Positions 21,350 through 32,022 of a stretch of 64,000 nt of DNA are shown here, piece after piece. Within the stretch, counting starts at the first letter, position 1. Each line of letters starts with the position of its first letter. The notes under the pieces were generated by a model. That model worked only from the letters and a program-made list of their open reading frames with translations, was not told the DNA's origin and made no database searches. The DNA is from Tridacna crocea (taxonomy: Eukaryota; Mollusca; Bivalvia; Cardiida; Cardiidae): contig OX031065.1 of assembly GCA_943736015.1 (NCBI GenBank), forward strand, positions 28,348,427 to 28,412,426, in the 5' to 3' direction. Both the position numbers and the translations under genes were made by a program.

Positions 21350-22785
21350 ATTTTGTGGGTAGGTAAGTTCACGATTTCAAGTTCTTGTCAAAAGATAGGT
21401 CCATGGCCCTCTTCAACTAAGTTGGGTTCAACTTTCGTTAATTATGAACATGCCAACTCCAACATTAAAATGTACACACTCACTTTTTTACAGAGTTATT
21501 TACTCCTTACATAAATGTTCCTATAAAGATTTCCTTGAGATTTAACATTTACTGAGTAAAAATACTGATTTTTGATTGCTTTAAATTCATTTCTTTTACT
21601 GTTATCCTGGCAACAACGGCATAAACACTTGAAAAATTACCTACAAGTAATCCATGTTTATTTCTTACTCTTGCATTTCGTCTGGAGGGATTTTCTTTGC
21701 AAACAGCCGAACTAATTTTCTGCCGACTACACAAAACATGCGACAAGACTGCCCAGGTGTTCTTCAACAGCCAATTCTGAATGCAATGTGACCATAGATT
21801 TCGTGGTGTAAAAAAGTAGTAAATAAGTACTTCAAAACAAACGTTTGTATTACAACCCTCTTTCTCGAATGACCTACATGTTACATAATAGATCTACCCC
21901 AACTCAAAATTTTACTGCAAACGCGTGTATACCTGCGACAGGCATGAAATGATGTCGACGAATGGCTAGTTTTATATTTTGGTTGTTTCTTATATTGAAT
22001 TTAACGATTACAAGATGGCGAATTTCAACATGTTGTTGGACGGTGTCAGACTGAACAGAACTTGCAGTCTTATCTTTGATCTATCCCATCCAGTTGAACA
22101 ATGACTCATTTCTTATTAGAAAGCAACTTTTCGAAGTTGCACAAGATTGAATAGAAGCCGAAACTTAGATCTACTTCAATTTTGACCCTTCACGCTTGTT
22201 CTAAATATAGATGCAAATTTGTCGGAGTTTACACTTATTATTTCGGACACACTTTGGGACAGCAAGGTAAAACATATCATTTCAGTAATAATAAACCACT
22301 GAAGCTCTAAACAAAAGATCTGTTTCCTTCTGTCACAATATAATGGCGATTATGCGGTAAGCAGTCTTGATTTTTAAGTGTCTCAGACGTGTGGAAAAGG
22401 GTAGCTTCGGATGTCAGTTTCATCTTTTACAGCTTAAAATTTGACTGTAAACTGTGACTACAGGATTTTAGTAATAATGATGTAAATTGTAAATACTTAA
22501 GCATGTCTTAATTGGTAGACTGAGACTGCTGATCAGATTATCAGAATAAGTGTCATAAACTTTACACCCTTTACACTCGATATGATACCTGCATACTTGT
22601 CATCGATCAAGTCCCATCCTATGGTATCTTTTTTTCTTTCATGCACTGTACCAATGGGCAGTTTAATCTTTTTTTTTTTTATAAACAAAAAAGTCTTTTA
22701 TAAATGAAAAATCAACGAAATTACGGTACAACGAAACGCCGAATTTAAAAAAAAATCCACATAATTTCATACCAACAAAATAGTA
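21350..22785. other. Intronic sequence without recognised genes
   Basis: About 1.4 kb with no MITE and no credible exon. Two stretches with ATGGCG (CAAGATGGCGAATTT near 22011 and ATAATGGCGATTATGCGG near 22340) resemble YY1 sites, but no other promoter motif accompanies them. Confidence 0.4.
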
Positions 22786-22789
22786 TGAA

Positions 22790-23008
22790 TCCACAGTTAT
22801 CCTGACTTTTAACGACCCCGAGAAAGCAAGCTTTCGAAAACATTGTTGGAAAAGGAAAAAATGCAGGTAACCAGCATTTTTTTCTTTTTCTCACAATGTT
22901 TTCTACCCTTCTCAGATCAGATTTCAACATTTGAGTCACATAATTATAATGCTGCCATCTGCTAATTCTTTCAATTTGGACCAGTCCAAAATTCTGTCTT
23001 GGTAAATA
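22790..23008 (+). repeat. TTAA-palindrome MITE
   Basis: A end, near-perfect core with a longer T-run, and B end. The flanking TTAA sites are eroded. Confidence 0.75.
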
Positions 23009-23032
23009 CTGTAGTTATAATCCCTAGTTTTA

Positions 23033-23247
23033 ATTCTTAACAAAACGATAAAATTTTGGACAAGTCCAAATTGAAAGCATTTGCAGACGACAAAATGAAG
23101 GTGTCTCAAAAATTGAAATTTGAAGGGTGGAAAACATTGTGGGAAAAGGAGAAAATGCTGGCTACCAGCATTTTCTCCTTTTTGCACAATGTTTTCTATA
23201 GACTTCTTTCTCAGGGATGTTAAAAGTCTGGATTGTGTGGTAAAGAG
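23033..23247 (-). repeat. TTAA-palindrome MITE
   Basis: TTAA at 23029-23032 and 23248-23251. Good core. Pieces of another copy flank it (A end before, B end at 23252-23345), so it probably sits in an older one. Confidence 0.85.
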
Positions 23248-23345
23248 TTAAGCCATATTTTATTTGTTGTCTACAAAAATTACCGGTAATGCTTTCAGTG
23301 CGGGCAATTCTAAAATGTTTTTGTTCGGTGGAGTTCATTTCGTCA

Positions 23346-24145
23346 CCACACAAAATCATTTAGATGTGTGCATAATTATGCAAACATAATTAATATAAAA
23401 TGATTGGAGTTGTCTTTGAAGGTTAAGAAATATTGTTTGTAAACATGTGTGGACACAGTGACTGATATATCAGGCAGAAACAGCTATCTTGAAAACTTAA
23501 ACTGGTATTGATAGAGGTTTGGGTTTGATAGAGGCAATTTGAACATCCTATTGATTTTGCCATTAACACAATTTGGTGCTTGGGAATTGAGATTTGCTTA
23601 TCCAGCAATTTCTAGCCTCACTTCATCCATTATTTAATTCTAACCTACAAGAACAGGACTCTCCATCACTATCTTGTCATCTGGAGAACTATTTTAGACT
23701 TTTCAAAGTCTGGCAAAAGTGCATGAAGAAAAATAAGTTGGGGTTTTGAATTCTGGTCTGTCACCACTTTTGAAGCCAGTGGAAAGTTAAGCTCAGGATG
23801 CATGGATAGGATAACAACCCAAAGACCTTAAAGAGGGCCTAATACTCATTTTCAGCCAGTTTTAACTCATTTTGTCTCTATTTTATCAAAATATAATCAT
23901 CCTTACATCTTCATGCCAAAGTTTGCACCGGATGGTTGAAAGATTGCTTTGATTACGGTCGATAGAAAATGCATTTCGCTGAGTTGCGGCCTTCAATGTA
24001 AACGCTGAGTTGCGGCCGTCAATGTCTCGTAGTTTCCGGTTTTTGAATCGAAGATTTTCGATAACGTTATACACTCAGGTAGATTCGTATGATGATCATG
24101 CATTCTTTCAAGTGACTATATTTGACCTTGGCCCTGCGTCTGATG
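23346..24145. other. Intronic sequence without recognised features
   Basis: No MITE and no credible exon. A 27-bp direct repeat (AACGCTGAGTTGCGGCC-type) occurs near 23970-24020. Confidence 0.4.
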
Positions 24146-24185
24146 CGTCTAAAATTTTGCTGTGTGGTAAAGAGTTAATTTAATT

Positions 24186-24400
24186 CTAACCACACAGCCC
24201 TGAGTTCTACCAACCCTTTGGAAAAATCTTTTAGAAACATTGGGAGAAAAGGAGCGAATGTTGGTTACTATTATTTTCCTCTTTTCCCATATTGTTTTCT
24301 GCTCTTCAAAACAGAAAACTTGGTTTACGAGTCACCTGTTTTGTCATCTGCAAATTCTTTTAATTTGCACAAGCTCAAACTTTTGTTGTTTGGTAAAAAG
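24186..24400 (+). repeat. TTAA-palindrome MITE, diverged
   Basis: Both ends recognisable, core arms diverged. A B-end scrap (GTGTGGTAAAGAGTTAA) of another copy precedes it at 24146-24178. Confidence 0.7.
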
Positions 24401-24451
24401 TTAGAAAAAAACAATGTTCTCTTGAGAATTACAGTTTCTGATCCATGTTAA

Positions 24452-24672
24452 CCCATTACCACACAATTCCTACTTTTGGTGACCCTGAGAGAGAAGCCTT
24501 TAGAAAACATTGTGGGAAAAGGAGAAAATGCTGGTAACCAGCATTTTCTCCTTTTCCCACTATGTTTTCCACCCTTCGCAAAACAAATTTCAAATTTCCA
24601 GTCACTTTTATTTCGTCGTCTGCAAATGCTTTCAATTTGGACAAACCTGAAATATTGTCGTTCGGTAAAGAG
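24452..24672 (+). repeat. TTAA-palindrome MITE
   Basis: TTAA at 24448-24451, GTAA at 24673-24676. Core nearly perfect. Confidence 0.93.
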
Positions 24673-25229
24673 GTAAAGCGCTGCCTTGTTGTTAGTTTTG
24701 AGCTTCAGGGGAAAAATGTCTTGATGTTCCCCTGCAAGTTGTCATCACAACTGCAAGTTTTAAGAAGGATATTTTTGGAAGGCGTCTGCAGCTTTTTTGT
24801 TCCTTGCCCAATCCTTTATTGTCACTCAATGCTAGGATATTGATTAGTTGGGTTCAATTTATGGATTTATTCAGCTCCTAGTGGCGTTCTAGGTCAGCCT
24901 GCTTTATGAATTCTTTCCACCATAGAAATCTGTATTGACATACCAGCCACAGACGGTTATGAAACGCTTGTCGTAATGGGAGAAAATGCTTACAATAAAC
25001 ATAGCTGTTTCATTTGTTTGAATGTATTCTTTTCCATCTTAAGATGCAGATCATGTTTATTGGCAAAATCATTTGTCCTTTCAGAATTCCTAAAAACTTT
25101 GGTGCCGAAACGACTTACAAGTTATTTTTGGGGTGACTCTTTCCATTATTCAGATGCATTTTGATTCCGCTGATGAAGATGTCTGAGGAAATTGAGATGG
25201 AGAGATTGGCTTCCTTCTTGGCCTCTTAA

Positions 25230-25457
25230 CCCTTTACCAATTAATCCCTGGTTTTATCGACCTGGAGAAGGAAGCCTTCTTTTTGAAACATTGTGAGAAA
25301 AGGAGAAAATGTTGGTAATGAACCATTTCTCCTTTTCACACTATGTTTACTACTCTTCGAAAGTCAAATTTTCAATTTTGTACTTGTGTTTATTTTATCG
25401 TCTGCAAATTAATGTTTTGAATTTGGACAAGTCTGAAATTTTATTTTTGGTAAAGAG
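25230..25457 (+). repeat. TTAA-palindrome MITE
   Basis: TTAA at 25226-25229 and 25458-25461 (shared with the next piece). Core centre diverged. Confidence 0.85.
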
Positions 25458-25461
25458 TTAA

Positions 25462-25548
25462 TCCTTTCCACACAATCCCAACCTTTAATGACCCTGAGGA
25501 TGAAAGCTTTCTAAAACATTGTGGGAAAGGAAAAAATGCTAGTAACTA
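25462..25548 (+). repeat. TTAA-palindrome MITE, left half
   Basis: A end and left arm to GCTAGTAACTAG, then a GATC fold-back half (to about 25580) replaces the rest. Confidence 0.7.
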
Positions 25549-25617
25549 GTTCTGTTCTGTTTGATCTTGATCTACAGTGTCAACAAAAGCTTCAACTGTC
25601 ACTATGAAAATACTGAA

Positions 25618-25837
25618 CTCATTACCAAACGACAATATTTTAGGCTTGTTCAAATTGAAGGCATTTGCAGACAACAAAATAAAAATGACTGAAAATTTGA
25701 AATTTGTTTTGTGAAGGGTAAAAAACATAGTGGCAAAGGAGAAAATGCTGGTAACCAGCATTTTCTCCTTTTCCCATAATGTTTTCCAAAGACTTCTTTC
25801 TCAGGGGCGTCGAAAGTAGTGATTGTGTGGTAGTGGG
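25618..25837 (-). repeat. TTAA-palindrome MITE flanked by TGAA
   Basis: Full-length with a good core. Both flanks are TGAA (25614-25617, 25838-25841), a matching non-TTAA pair. Confidence 0.9.
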
Positions 25838-25841
25838 TGAA

Positions 25842-26369
25842 ACAAAATCAAATTTAACTGATTATAGTACATATTGTGCAAATGATGATTGATTTCATTT
25901 CACTGTGGGGGATTTTCGCAGCTTACATCAGTAGAACATTATGCGGCATTTAGTAGCTTTATTGTTATTTGCATCCCTAAAGCCAAAATGATTCCAAACT
26001 TTTGATTTGCAACTTGCGAGGGGATGGGGAGGGGGAGAATATCAAAGACAGATTTTTCTGTCATTTTCAGCCATTTTGTAAAGAATGAATGTTGTTTGAT
26101 TTGGTTGGTTAATTCTAACCAATCAAATCACACCAAACCATTTTCAGGAAGTTGGAAAGATATGGAATAAAACTCACTTCTGTATGGAACCAATAATAAT
26201 AATGAAAGTTCTTAAGATTGTTACAACTGGATTGTTTGGTAGAGGAAATGTTGTCCTGACTGGTAGAACTACAGTTCCTTCTGTATTGATTATTCTGTCT
26301 GTTATCAAAACTGGGAGGCTTGTATGATTTTGCATTGGAATTTTTAACCTTTTGACTATAACGTATCTC
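25842..26369. other. Intronic sequence without recognised features
   Basis: No MITE or exon seen. A short palindrome-like TTGGTTGGTTAATTCTAACC lies at about 26102-26122. Confidence 0.4.
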
Positions 26370-26373
26370 TTAA

Positions 26374-26590
26374 CCCATTACCACACAATCCCTACTTTTG
26401 ATGCCCCTGAGAAAGAAGCCTTTTGAAAACATTGTGGAAAAAGGAGAAATGCTGGTAACCAGCATTTTCTCCTTTTCCCAGTGTTTTCTACCCTTCCCAG
26501 AACAAATTTTAATTTTTCAGTCACTTTATTTTGTCGTCTGCAAATGCTTTTGATTTGGACAAACCTAAAATTTTGTTGGTTGGTAAACAG
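26374..26590 (+). repeat. TTAA-palindrome MITE
   Basis: TTAA at 26370-26373 and 26591-26594. Small deletions in both core arms. Confidence 0.9.
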
Positions 26591-26778
26591 TTAAACTACA
26601 CACTCTTGACTCTTCCAACCAGTACGTAATTGCAGACAACAAATTTGAAATTGGTCCACATGAGCTGTTGTTCTCCGATGGGGATAGAAAAATTGTGGGA
26701 AAAGGGGAAAATGCTGGCTACCAGCATTTTCTCCTTTTCCCACAATGTATTCAAATGCTGCCCCTTGAAGTGATTTTA

Positions 26779-26928
26779 CCCATTACCACACAATCCCTAC
26801 ATTTGATGACCTTCAGAATGTTTTCTACCCTTCACAATATGAATTTCAAATTTTCAGTCACTTGTATTCTGTCGTCTGCAAATGCTTTCCATTTGGACAA
26901 GCCTAAAATATTGTTGTTTGGTAATGAG
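26779..26928 (+). repeat. TTAA-palindrome MITE without core, nested
   Basis: Flanks TTTA (26775-26778) and TTAA (26929-26932). Both ends are good, but most of the palindrome is deleted. Confidence 0.85.
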
Positions 26929-27479
26929 TTAAACACAGGGATTGTGATTTAACCCTTTATATACTACACCACTTGTGTACACTCAGCACTGCGCAGTGTT
27001 TACTGATAAGCTACACAGGCTTGTTGCTAGGTAGAATACTAGCATCAAAATGGCTGCAAGCAGAGATGTTTACAAAATTGGCATAGTTAAATATGACATT
27101 GTTTTTCTAAACTATTTGATAACTTAACCTAGAAATAAAAGTTTTGTACTTACAGTCATTTCTTGTCCTTTTTAATCCAATATATAAATCCAGTTATAAG
27201 ATAAAAAAAAACTATGTAAAGTTTCAAATGTTACACAACTTACACTGTACACTATAAAAAACTATGTTCAGTGTCCTTTTTTTGTTCTGTTTTTGTTTTA
27301 TTTTTATTTTTTAACACTTAACTAATACCTAAAAATAAACTTTCACAGCAAACTGAAACTTACTTTGTAATATTTCACTTTTTTTTGTTTTTTTTTACTC
27401 TACTGATTTATTTATTTTTTTGCGCTTTTTTAAACTTTTTATATCGCCCCTATCACTGTTACAGTTCACATATCTGTGC

Positions 27480-27652
27480 ATTTCCTGGGTTTCACCAGTA
27501 CACTGGAAGGACATTTAAGTGTCTTACCAAAGATCGATCCTGATATGCATGTAGGCAATAATCGAGTGGTTGGGCAATCCCTACCTACTCAGAGTTTTCA
27601 GGCTCGAACCCCTGGTCTCTGGACACTTTACTGCTGAGTAACAAAGGACCCA
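27480..27652 (-). mobile_element. SINE-D fragment inside the piggyBac element
   Basis: Read on the - strand it has a B box-like GGGGTTCGAGCCTG and then ACTGGTGAAACCCAGGAAATG, a tail also found near 9253-9280 and 40398-40420. It lies just after the transposase stop codon, between gene and end. Confidence 0.5.
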
Positions 27653-27655
27653 TTT

Positions 27656-29347
27656 TTAGCTTTTCAAAAGCTGTGTGTGATATTTTTCAAAACAGTCATG
27701 ATCAACACACAAATGTTTTTGACACTGCTTACAGCCAAGGAGTACTTCATGACGTCGACCCTCTTTACTGCAGTTAACACACCGGCCTCTCTTAGGAAAT
27801 TTAGTTGGCCAGTGCCGAGTTCCCTCTGAATCCAAATTTGAAGGAGCACGCCTCTTTCTTGATCCAATGAAACCAGCAACAAGCTGTCTTGCAAGATTCA
27901 TTCTAAAATCTATGTGTGTTCTCTTCTTGGATTTCCCCGACTTAGTTTTAAGCTGATGATTAGGGGACTCTTTCATGCAGACAAGAGCATTGCACAAAGC
28001 AGTGTCAAACAAAAACCAAAACAGATATTTCCACCACTTTTTTGCCTTCCTAGCAGTTGTATACTGCATTCTGTTTTGGTCAGCTATGTCCACGCCTCCT
28101 TTATGTTTGGAATAGACATCGGCCACTTTTGGACAACGTACATCCTTGGTCTGACCATCTTTTTGTCGGCGTGTAACATGTGACAGCTGATTTGGGTCCA
28201 TGTTATTAAAAAGCAAATGCACCAGCTTTTTGTCCTTCCATGCGACACAAATCATAGTGTCTTTTTGGAGGCTTTTCATGTCTCCTTGTTTTGTCACTTC
28301 TTTCGGTTTTTTAAGTGACTCTGGAAGGCCTTTTCGGTTACATCTGACTGTTCCACAGCAGTAGATGTCATCCAGGAGAAGATCTTCAAAAAGCTTAGGA
28401 CTTGAAAAGAAATTATCCATGTATATGTGGTGGTATTTTCCACGGATATTTCTTGTCAAGTCTTTGACTACTCTGGTCCCTAAGCCTTCTTCTGTTACTC
28501 GCTGCCCTCTGAGTGAGTCAGGTTTACCGACATAGACTTGGAACTCATGCACATAACCTGTCTTCGGGTGTGCTCGTTCCCAAACCTTAATGCCAAATTT
28601 TGTTGGCTTGGCCGGTAAATACTGTTTGAATGACAGCCTGCCTTTGTAGGCTATCATTCCCTCATCAATTGATTGAGCCTGAGGAGGGTCATAATTCTCT
28701 AAACAGAGAGAATTGACAACATCATATACTGGTCTGATATGATGTAACTTGTCATGACCGGCTGTCCCTCTTGGAGGATTTGTTTGGCTGTCATTTACAT
28801 GGAAGTATTTGCACAGCTTTTCAAATCTCTCTCTGGTCATAATATCTGGAACCCCTGGCAAACCAAAGTATGATGCAGTGTTCCATGCAATGGAGAATTT
28901 TGGTATCTGCATGATACTAAAAATTACAAAAATCCCCAGGAACGCATACATCTCTGCCAGCGTCGTTGGATACCATTTTGGGTCGGCCTTATCTGCGATC
29001 ATTCTCGTCGCGTAATTGTTAGTTTCTAAAACAATTCCTTGCACGAGATGATCGGGAAAGAATTTCTGAAAAAAATCTCTCTCATTCTTTCCTGGACCCA
29101 AGTCAAAAGTAGCACCTACATTCGACGAAAATTCCTTGACCTCGAAAGATCGGAGATTTGAACTCCACACCGACGCGACGGGCTCGTCGTCTGACTCGTC
29201 CTCGCTAATGTCAGGCGTGGAGACTGGACTAATACTAATATCTGAGCCATCCTCGCTCAAAAAATCAACTCTTTCGTTCACAGAAAGAAGATCTTCCTGG
29301 GAAAATCCCTCGAATTCACTGTCACTATCGCTGAGGTAACACGCCAT
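27656..29347 (-). CDS. piggyBac-family transposase (DDE_Tnp_1_7 type)
   Basis: Cuts out and reinserts the element at TTAA sites in the nucleus. The frame is 563 codons from the ATG at 29347, which has a good context (ACAATGGCG) and begins MACYLSDSDSEFEG; the frame stays open 39 codons further to an ATG at 29464, the less likely start. In the 563-residue numbering: an acidic N-terminal region (about 1-60), then the catalytic domain with Asp228 (QSIDEGMIAYKGR), Asp311 (IYMDNFFSS) and Asp420 with Asp423 (GGVDIADQ), the expected triad spacing. The C-terminus is a cysteine-rich zinc-binding domain (CVNC, GCKQC, CVDHDC, final His557). No stop or frameshift breaks it. Length matches the family. It lies antisense in an intron of the ANKRD-like gene; its promoter would lie at 29350-29700. 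Confidence 0.96.
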   Translation of the reverse strand: MACYLSDSDSEFEGFSQEDLLSVNERVDFLSEDGSDISISPVSTPDISEDESDDEPVASVWSSNLRSFEVKEFSSNVGATFDLGPGKNERDFFQKFFPDHLVQGIVLETNNYATRMIADKADPKWYPTTLAEMYAFLGIFVIFSIMQIPKFSIAWNTASYFGLPGVPDIMTRERFEKLCKYFHVNDSQTNPPRGTAGHDKLHHIRPVYDVVNSLCLENYDPPQAQSIDEGMIAYKGRLSFKQYLPAKPTKFGIKVWERAHPKTGYVHEFQVYVGKPDSLRGQRVTEEGLGTRVVKDLTRNIRGKYHHIYMDNFFSSPKLFEDLLLDDIYCCGTVRCNRKGLPESLKKPKEVTKQGDMKSLQKDTMICVAWKDKKLVHLLFNNMDPNQLSHVTRRQKDGQTKDVRCPKVADVYSKHKGGVDIADQNRMQYTTARKAKKWWKYLFWFLFDTALCNALVCMKESPNHQLKTKSGKSKKRTHIDFRMNLARQLVAGFIGSRKRRAPSNLDSEGTRHWPTKFPKRGRCVNCSKEGRRHEVLLGCKQCQKHLCVDHDCFEKYHTQLLKS

Positions 29348-29721
29348 TGTTTTCGATTTCACGTTTGAATGATAACAAGAGTATAACGGTCGGAAAATCC
29401 CCTCGCATTCCTTTGTTTGAAAGATAAAAATAGAAGTATTACATGTTTCTGAATCGTGAAACATTATTTGATTGGAGCAAATATTTGGATTTGTTGCATT
29501 GTGGGTTGGTTTAAGCCAATCGGCTAATTTTTAACATCGGGTGTTTTCCATACGAAAACGCGTCAGTGGGATTTCCAGCATAGTAAACAGCATCGAGGAA
29601 ACTCGTCTCTAGGATTACAATGCAGGTAAAATTACACGTGTAAACGCGTCTCTGGGATTTCGAGGGTAGTATTTTACGACGCGCTATGGCGGTACTCGTA
29701 TATAAAGGGTTAAAGGGTTAA

Positions 29722-31024
29722 CAAAATTTATTGTAAGAAGAAATAACTTTTCTGCTTGAAAGTCCTATATTTTAAACTATGTACATTGATGGCCCGCCAG
29801 TGGCTTGGGAAGAATATTTCGTGAAGTACTTTAACAGAAACTTAAGGAAAGCATGGATAGGTCCTTTGGCTGCAGTAATATAGCTGAAATAATGTTGAAA
29901 AGACTGTTAATCAAACATTAGCTAACTAATCACTTGGAGTCTTCTTGATGTTGCATCTGCTAACCTGATTATGCCAAGATTAGTCTGAAAAGAGTGTGCA
30001 GCAGGATCTTGATTTTTGTGGTATTTTTCGATAACAATACCACTATGAGGTCAAGATTGAATTTTGATGACCATGTATCTTATTTTGTGCAAAGCCAGAG
30101 GAAATAAACCCAGTTAAACTCATTTTTTTCTCAGGCAAATGAGTTTTTCGGTGGCACTCAGATATATAATTTTAAATGGCATATCAAAATACATTGGGCA
30201 AAGCCATCGGTTGTTGAAATACTTATTTTTCATTGAAAATAGCTTCTCTTGCTCACAGCCTTTTTTTGGTGCAATGACACAAATTTGCCAACTGACCTTG
30301 GGCTTTTTCATTCCAAAACCAATTCACCCCATGGCTTGTTCGCCCTATGATTCCTACTCCATTTGATTGCTCATGAATATTTGTAAATCGAAGTAATTGA
30401 TTGTAATATTGGAAATTAAATGTAAAAGGCTAAAGATATTTGAAAATTATAGTTTTAAGGTACATGAGTACTCTCCCTTCAACCGATAAGGTATTTATTT
30501 GCTTAGTGCGTTGACTTTTAAGCCAATATTTGAACAAAATGTCTCTTTTTCTTTCAAACTATTAATTCCACAGAATGGGTTTCCTTGACAAATACCACTT
30601 CAGCGTTCTCAATGCTTTGATTTTTATCTCGCCCACATTGTATTCCATTGCAGGCTAAAACACCAAATGTCCATTTTAGAAATTGAAATGGGGGAGGGGA
30701 GTAACCCTCCATGCAAAAATAGGCAGGATTTTCAAAAAAATAGCCCATACAATTATAGCTCATATAACAGATAATTTATTCCTGTCCAATTCAATACACT
30801 AGACTTAATGACCTGTTTACATGTGAAAATATAGTTTCTTTAGTATCCTTCTCTACAAGTTCAATTAATATTTAAAAAAAAAGGTAAGAGTAACACAGTT
30901 ATAAACTTCATTCTGATAATATTCATTACAGTAGAAGTCGAAGACAAGGAAAAGTATATTTATTACAGTAGAAGTCGAAGACAAGAAAAATTATATTCAT
31001 TACAGTTAAGTCCAAGACAAGGAA
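29722..31024. other. Intronic sequence with few repeats
   Basis: Contains a SINE-A fragment and a 37-bp tandem repeat (listed separately). Nothing else was recognised between about 29940 and 30900. Confidence 0.4.
29787..29935 (+). mobile_element. SINE-A, 3' part
   Basis: CAGTGGCTTGGGAAGAA, GGAAAGCATGGATAGGT and a tail TGTTAATCAAACATTA. Confidence 0.65.
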
Positions 31025-31030
31025 AAGTTG
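30925..31030. repeat. 37-bp tandem repeat, about three units
   Basis: Units start at 30925, 30962 and 30999 with ATTACAGTAGAAGTCGAAGA (third unit diverged). Confidence 0.85.
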
Positions 31031-31040
31031 GCTGTATTTG

Positions 31041-31174
31041 ACCAGCATTTTCTCTTTTTCCCACAATGTTGTCTACCCTGCTGGAAACAAATTTCAGATT
31101 TTAAATTACATCTATTTTTCCGTCTGCAAATGCTTTCAATTTGGACCAGTCTAAATTCTGCTGTTTAGTAAAGA
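31041..31174 (+). repeat. TTAA-palindrome MITE, right half
   Basis: Right core arm and B end (GCAAATGCTTTCAATTTGGA). Confidence 0.8.
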
Positions 31175-31268
31175 GCTGGAAATGTCATATTTGTGGAAAG
31201 TAATGCAAATTATTCTGCTGTTTAGTAAAGGGCTGGTAATGTCATATTTGTGGAAAGTAATGCAAATT
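31155..31268. repeat. 57-bp tandem duplication
   Basis: Two units starting at 31155 and 31212 (ATTCTGCTGTTTAGTAAAG). It begins in the B end of the preceding MITE and copies its outer part. Confidence 0.9.
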
Positions 31269-31383
31269 AAATTTCTTTAGTGCTCTAAGGGTTCAGTTAG
31301 TTATAGATTTTAAATGTATGTCTGCTGGGAGTATTGGTATGTTGTAAAAGTATTTTCATGTTTGAATCATTACCTCCTTAACT

Positions 31384-31800
31384 CTACCAGATGACAAAAT
31401 TTTAGACTTGTAGAAATCAAAAGCATTGCAGATAACTAATGAAATGTGGTTTAACCCTTTCCACAACAAGCCCTGGTTTTTACGTGTCTGCAGTAGAAGT
31501 CTTTAGAAAACACTGTGGGAAAAGGAGAAATTGCTCGTAACGAGCAATTTCTTCTTTTCCCACAGTGTTTTCTACCCTTTTGGAGAACTTTCTGCCATTT
31601 TCTCCAAATCTAAAATTGTCGTCTGCAAACTCTTGGGGTTTGGAAGGGTCCAAAATTTGTCGTTTGGGAAAGGGTTAAGTGGTGTAATTTGCTTTTCAAA
31701 GGATAGAAAACTTTTTGGAAATGGACACCATCATGCTGGCTACCAGGATTTTCCCTTTTTCCAGCAGTGTTTTCAAAGGCCCTATTCCCAGCGTTGATAA
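31384..31800 (-). repeat. TTAA-palindrome MITE with another copy inserted
   Basis: B-end half at 31384-31450 and core plus A side at 31679-31800, separated by a full GCTCG-type copy. Confidence 0.65.
31455..31674 (+). repeat. TTAA-palindrome MITE, GCTCG-core subfamily, nested
   Basis: TTAA at 31451-31454 and 31675-31678. Core GCTCGTAACGAGC; it is the + orientation of the subfamily seen at 8359, 11223 and 14541. Confidence 0.93.
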
Positions 31801-32022
31801 TGTTTTTGAAAACATTGTCTTTGTAAAACTGTTTTAAATCATCATGAAATGAAGTAAAAAACATAAATAATTCGTGAAAGTACATGTTTGCTGGCTTGAG
31901 GAGAATTTGATCCTGTAGTGCAAACTGCTATTTGTGCAGTTCCTTCTTTTTCCACAATGTTTTTAAGACATGTTTCTTTGCAAGTCAGAAAAATTAGTGT
32001 GATGATGATTTTGATTAGTCAC

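Larger units (their letters stand above)
26953..29709 (-). mobile_element. Complete piggyBac-family element
   Basis: 2757 bp with perfect 12-bp terminal inverted repeats CCCTTTATATAC (26953-26964) and GTATATAAAGGG (29698-29709). TTAA target duplications lie at 26949-26952 and 29710-29713. Near the transposase 5' end there are subterminal direct repeats AACGCGTC(A/T) followed by CTGGGATTTC or a close variant (about 29559-29590 and 29644-29672), plausible binding sites. It encodes one intact transposase. Intact ends, target duplications and gene suggest it is young and possibly still active. Confidence 0.95.
26630..29717 (-). repeat. TTAA-palindrome MITE hosting a MITE and a piggyBac element
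   Basis: B end and near-perfect core at 26630-26778, then A-end bases ACACAGGGATTGTGAT at 26933-26948, and the last four bases AGGG at 29714-29717 followed by TTAA. Removing the two inserts restores a normal A end. Confidence 0.75.

Noticed and set aside
21990..22360. Second promoter with ATGGCG motifs
   Set aside because: Only YY1-like cores; no NRF1, ETS or CpG cluster and no exon signal nearby.
27914..29339. Frames on the + strand across the transposase gene
   Set aside because: Shadows of the - strand transposase, which has full domain support.
29348..29464. Longer N-terminus of the transposase from the ATG at 29464
   Set aside because: The 39 extra codons do not look like the family's N-terminus, and the ATG at 29347 has a better context and is followed by the typical acidic segment.
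26953..29709. Domesticated piggyBac gene of the host
   Set aside because: Intact ends, TTAA duplications and position in a MITE show a mobile copy, not a host gene.
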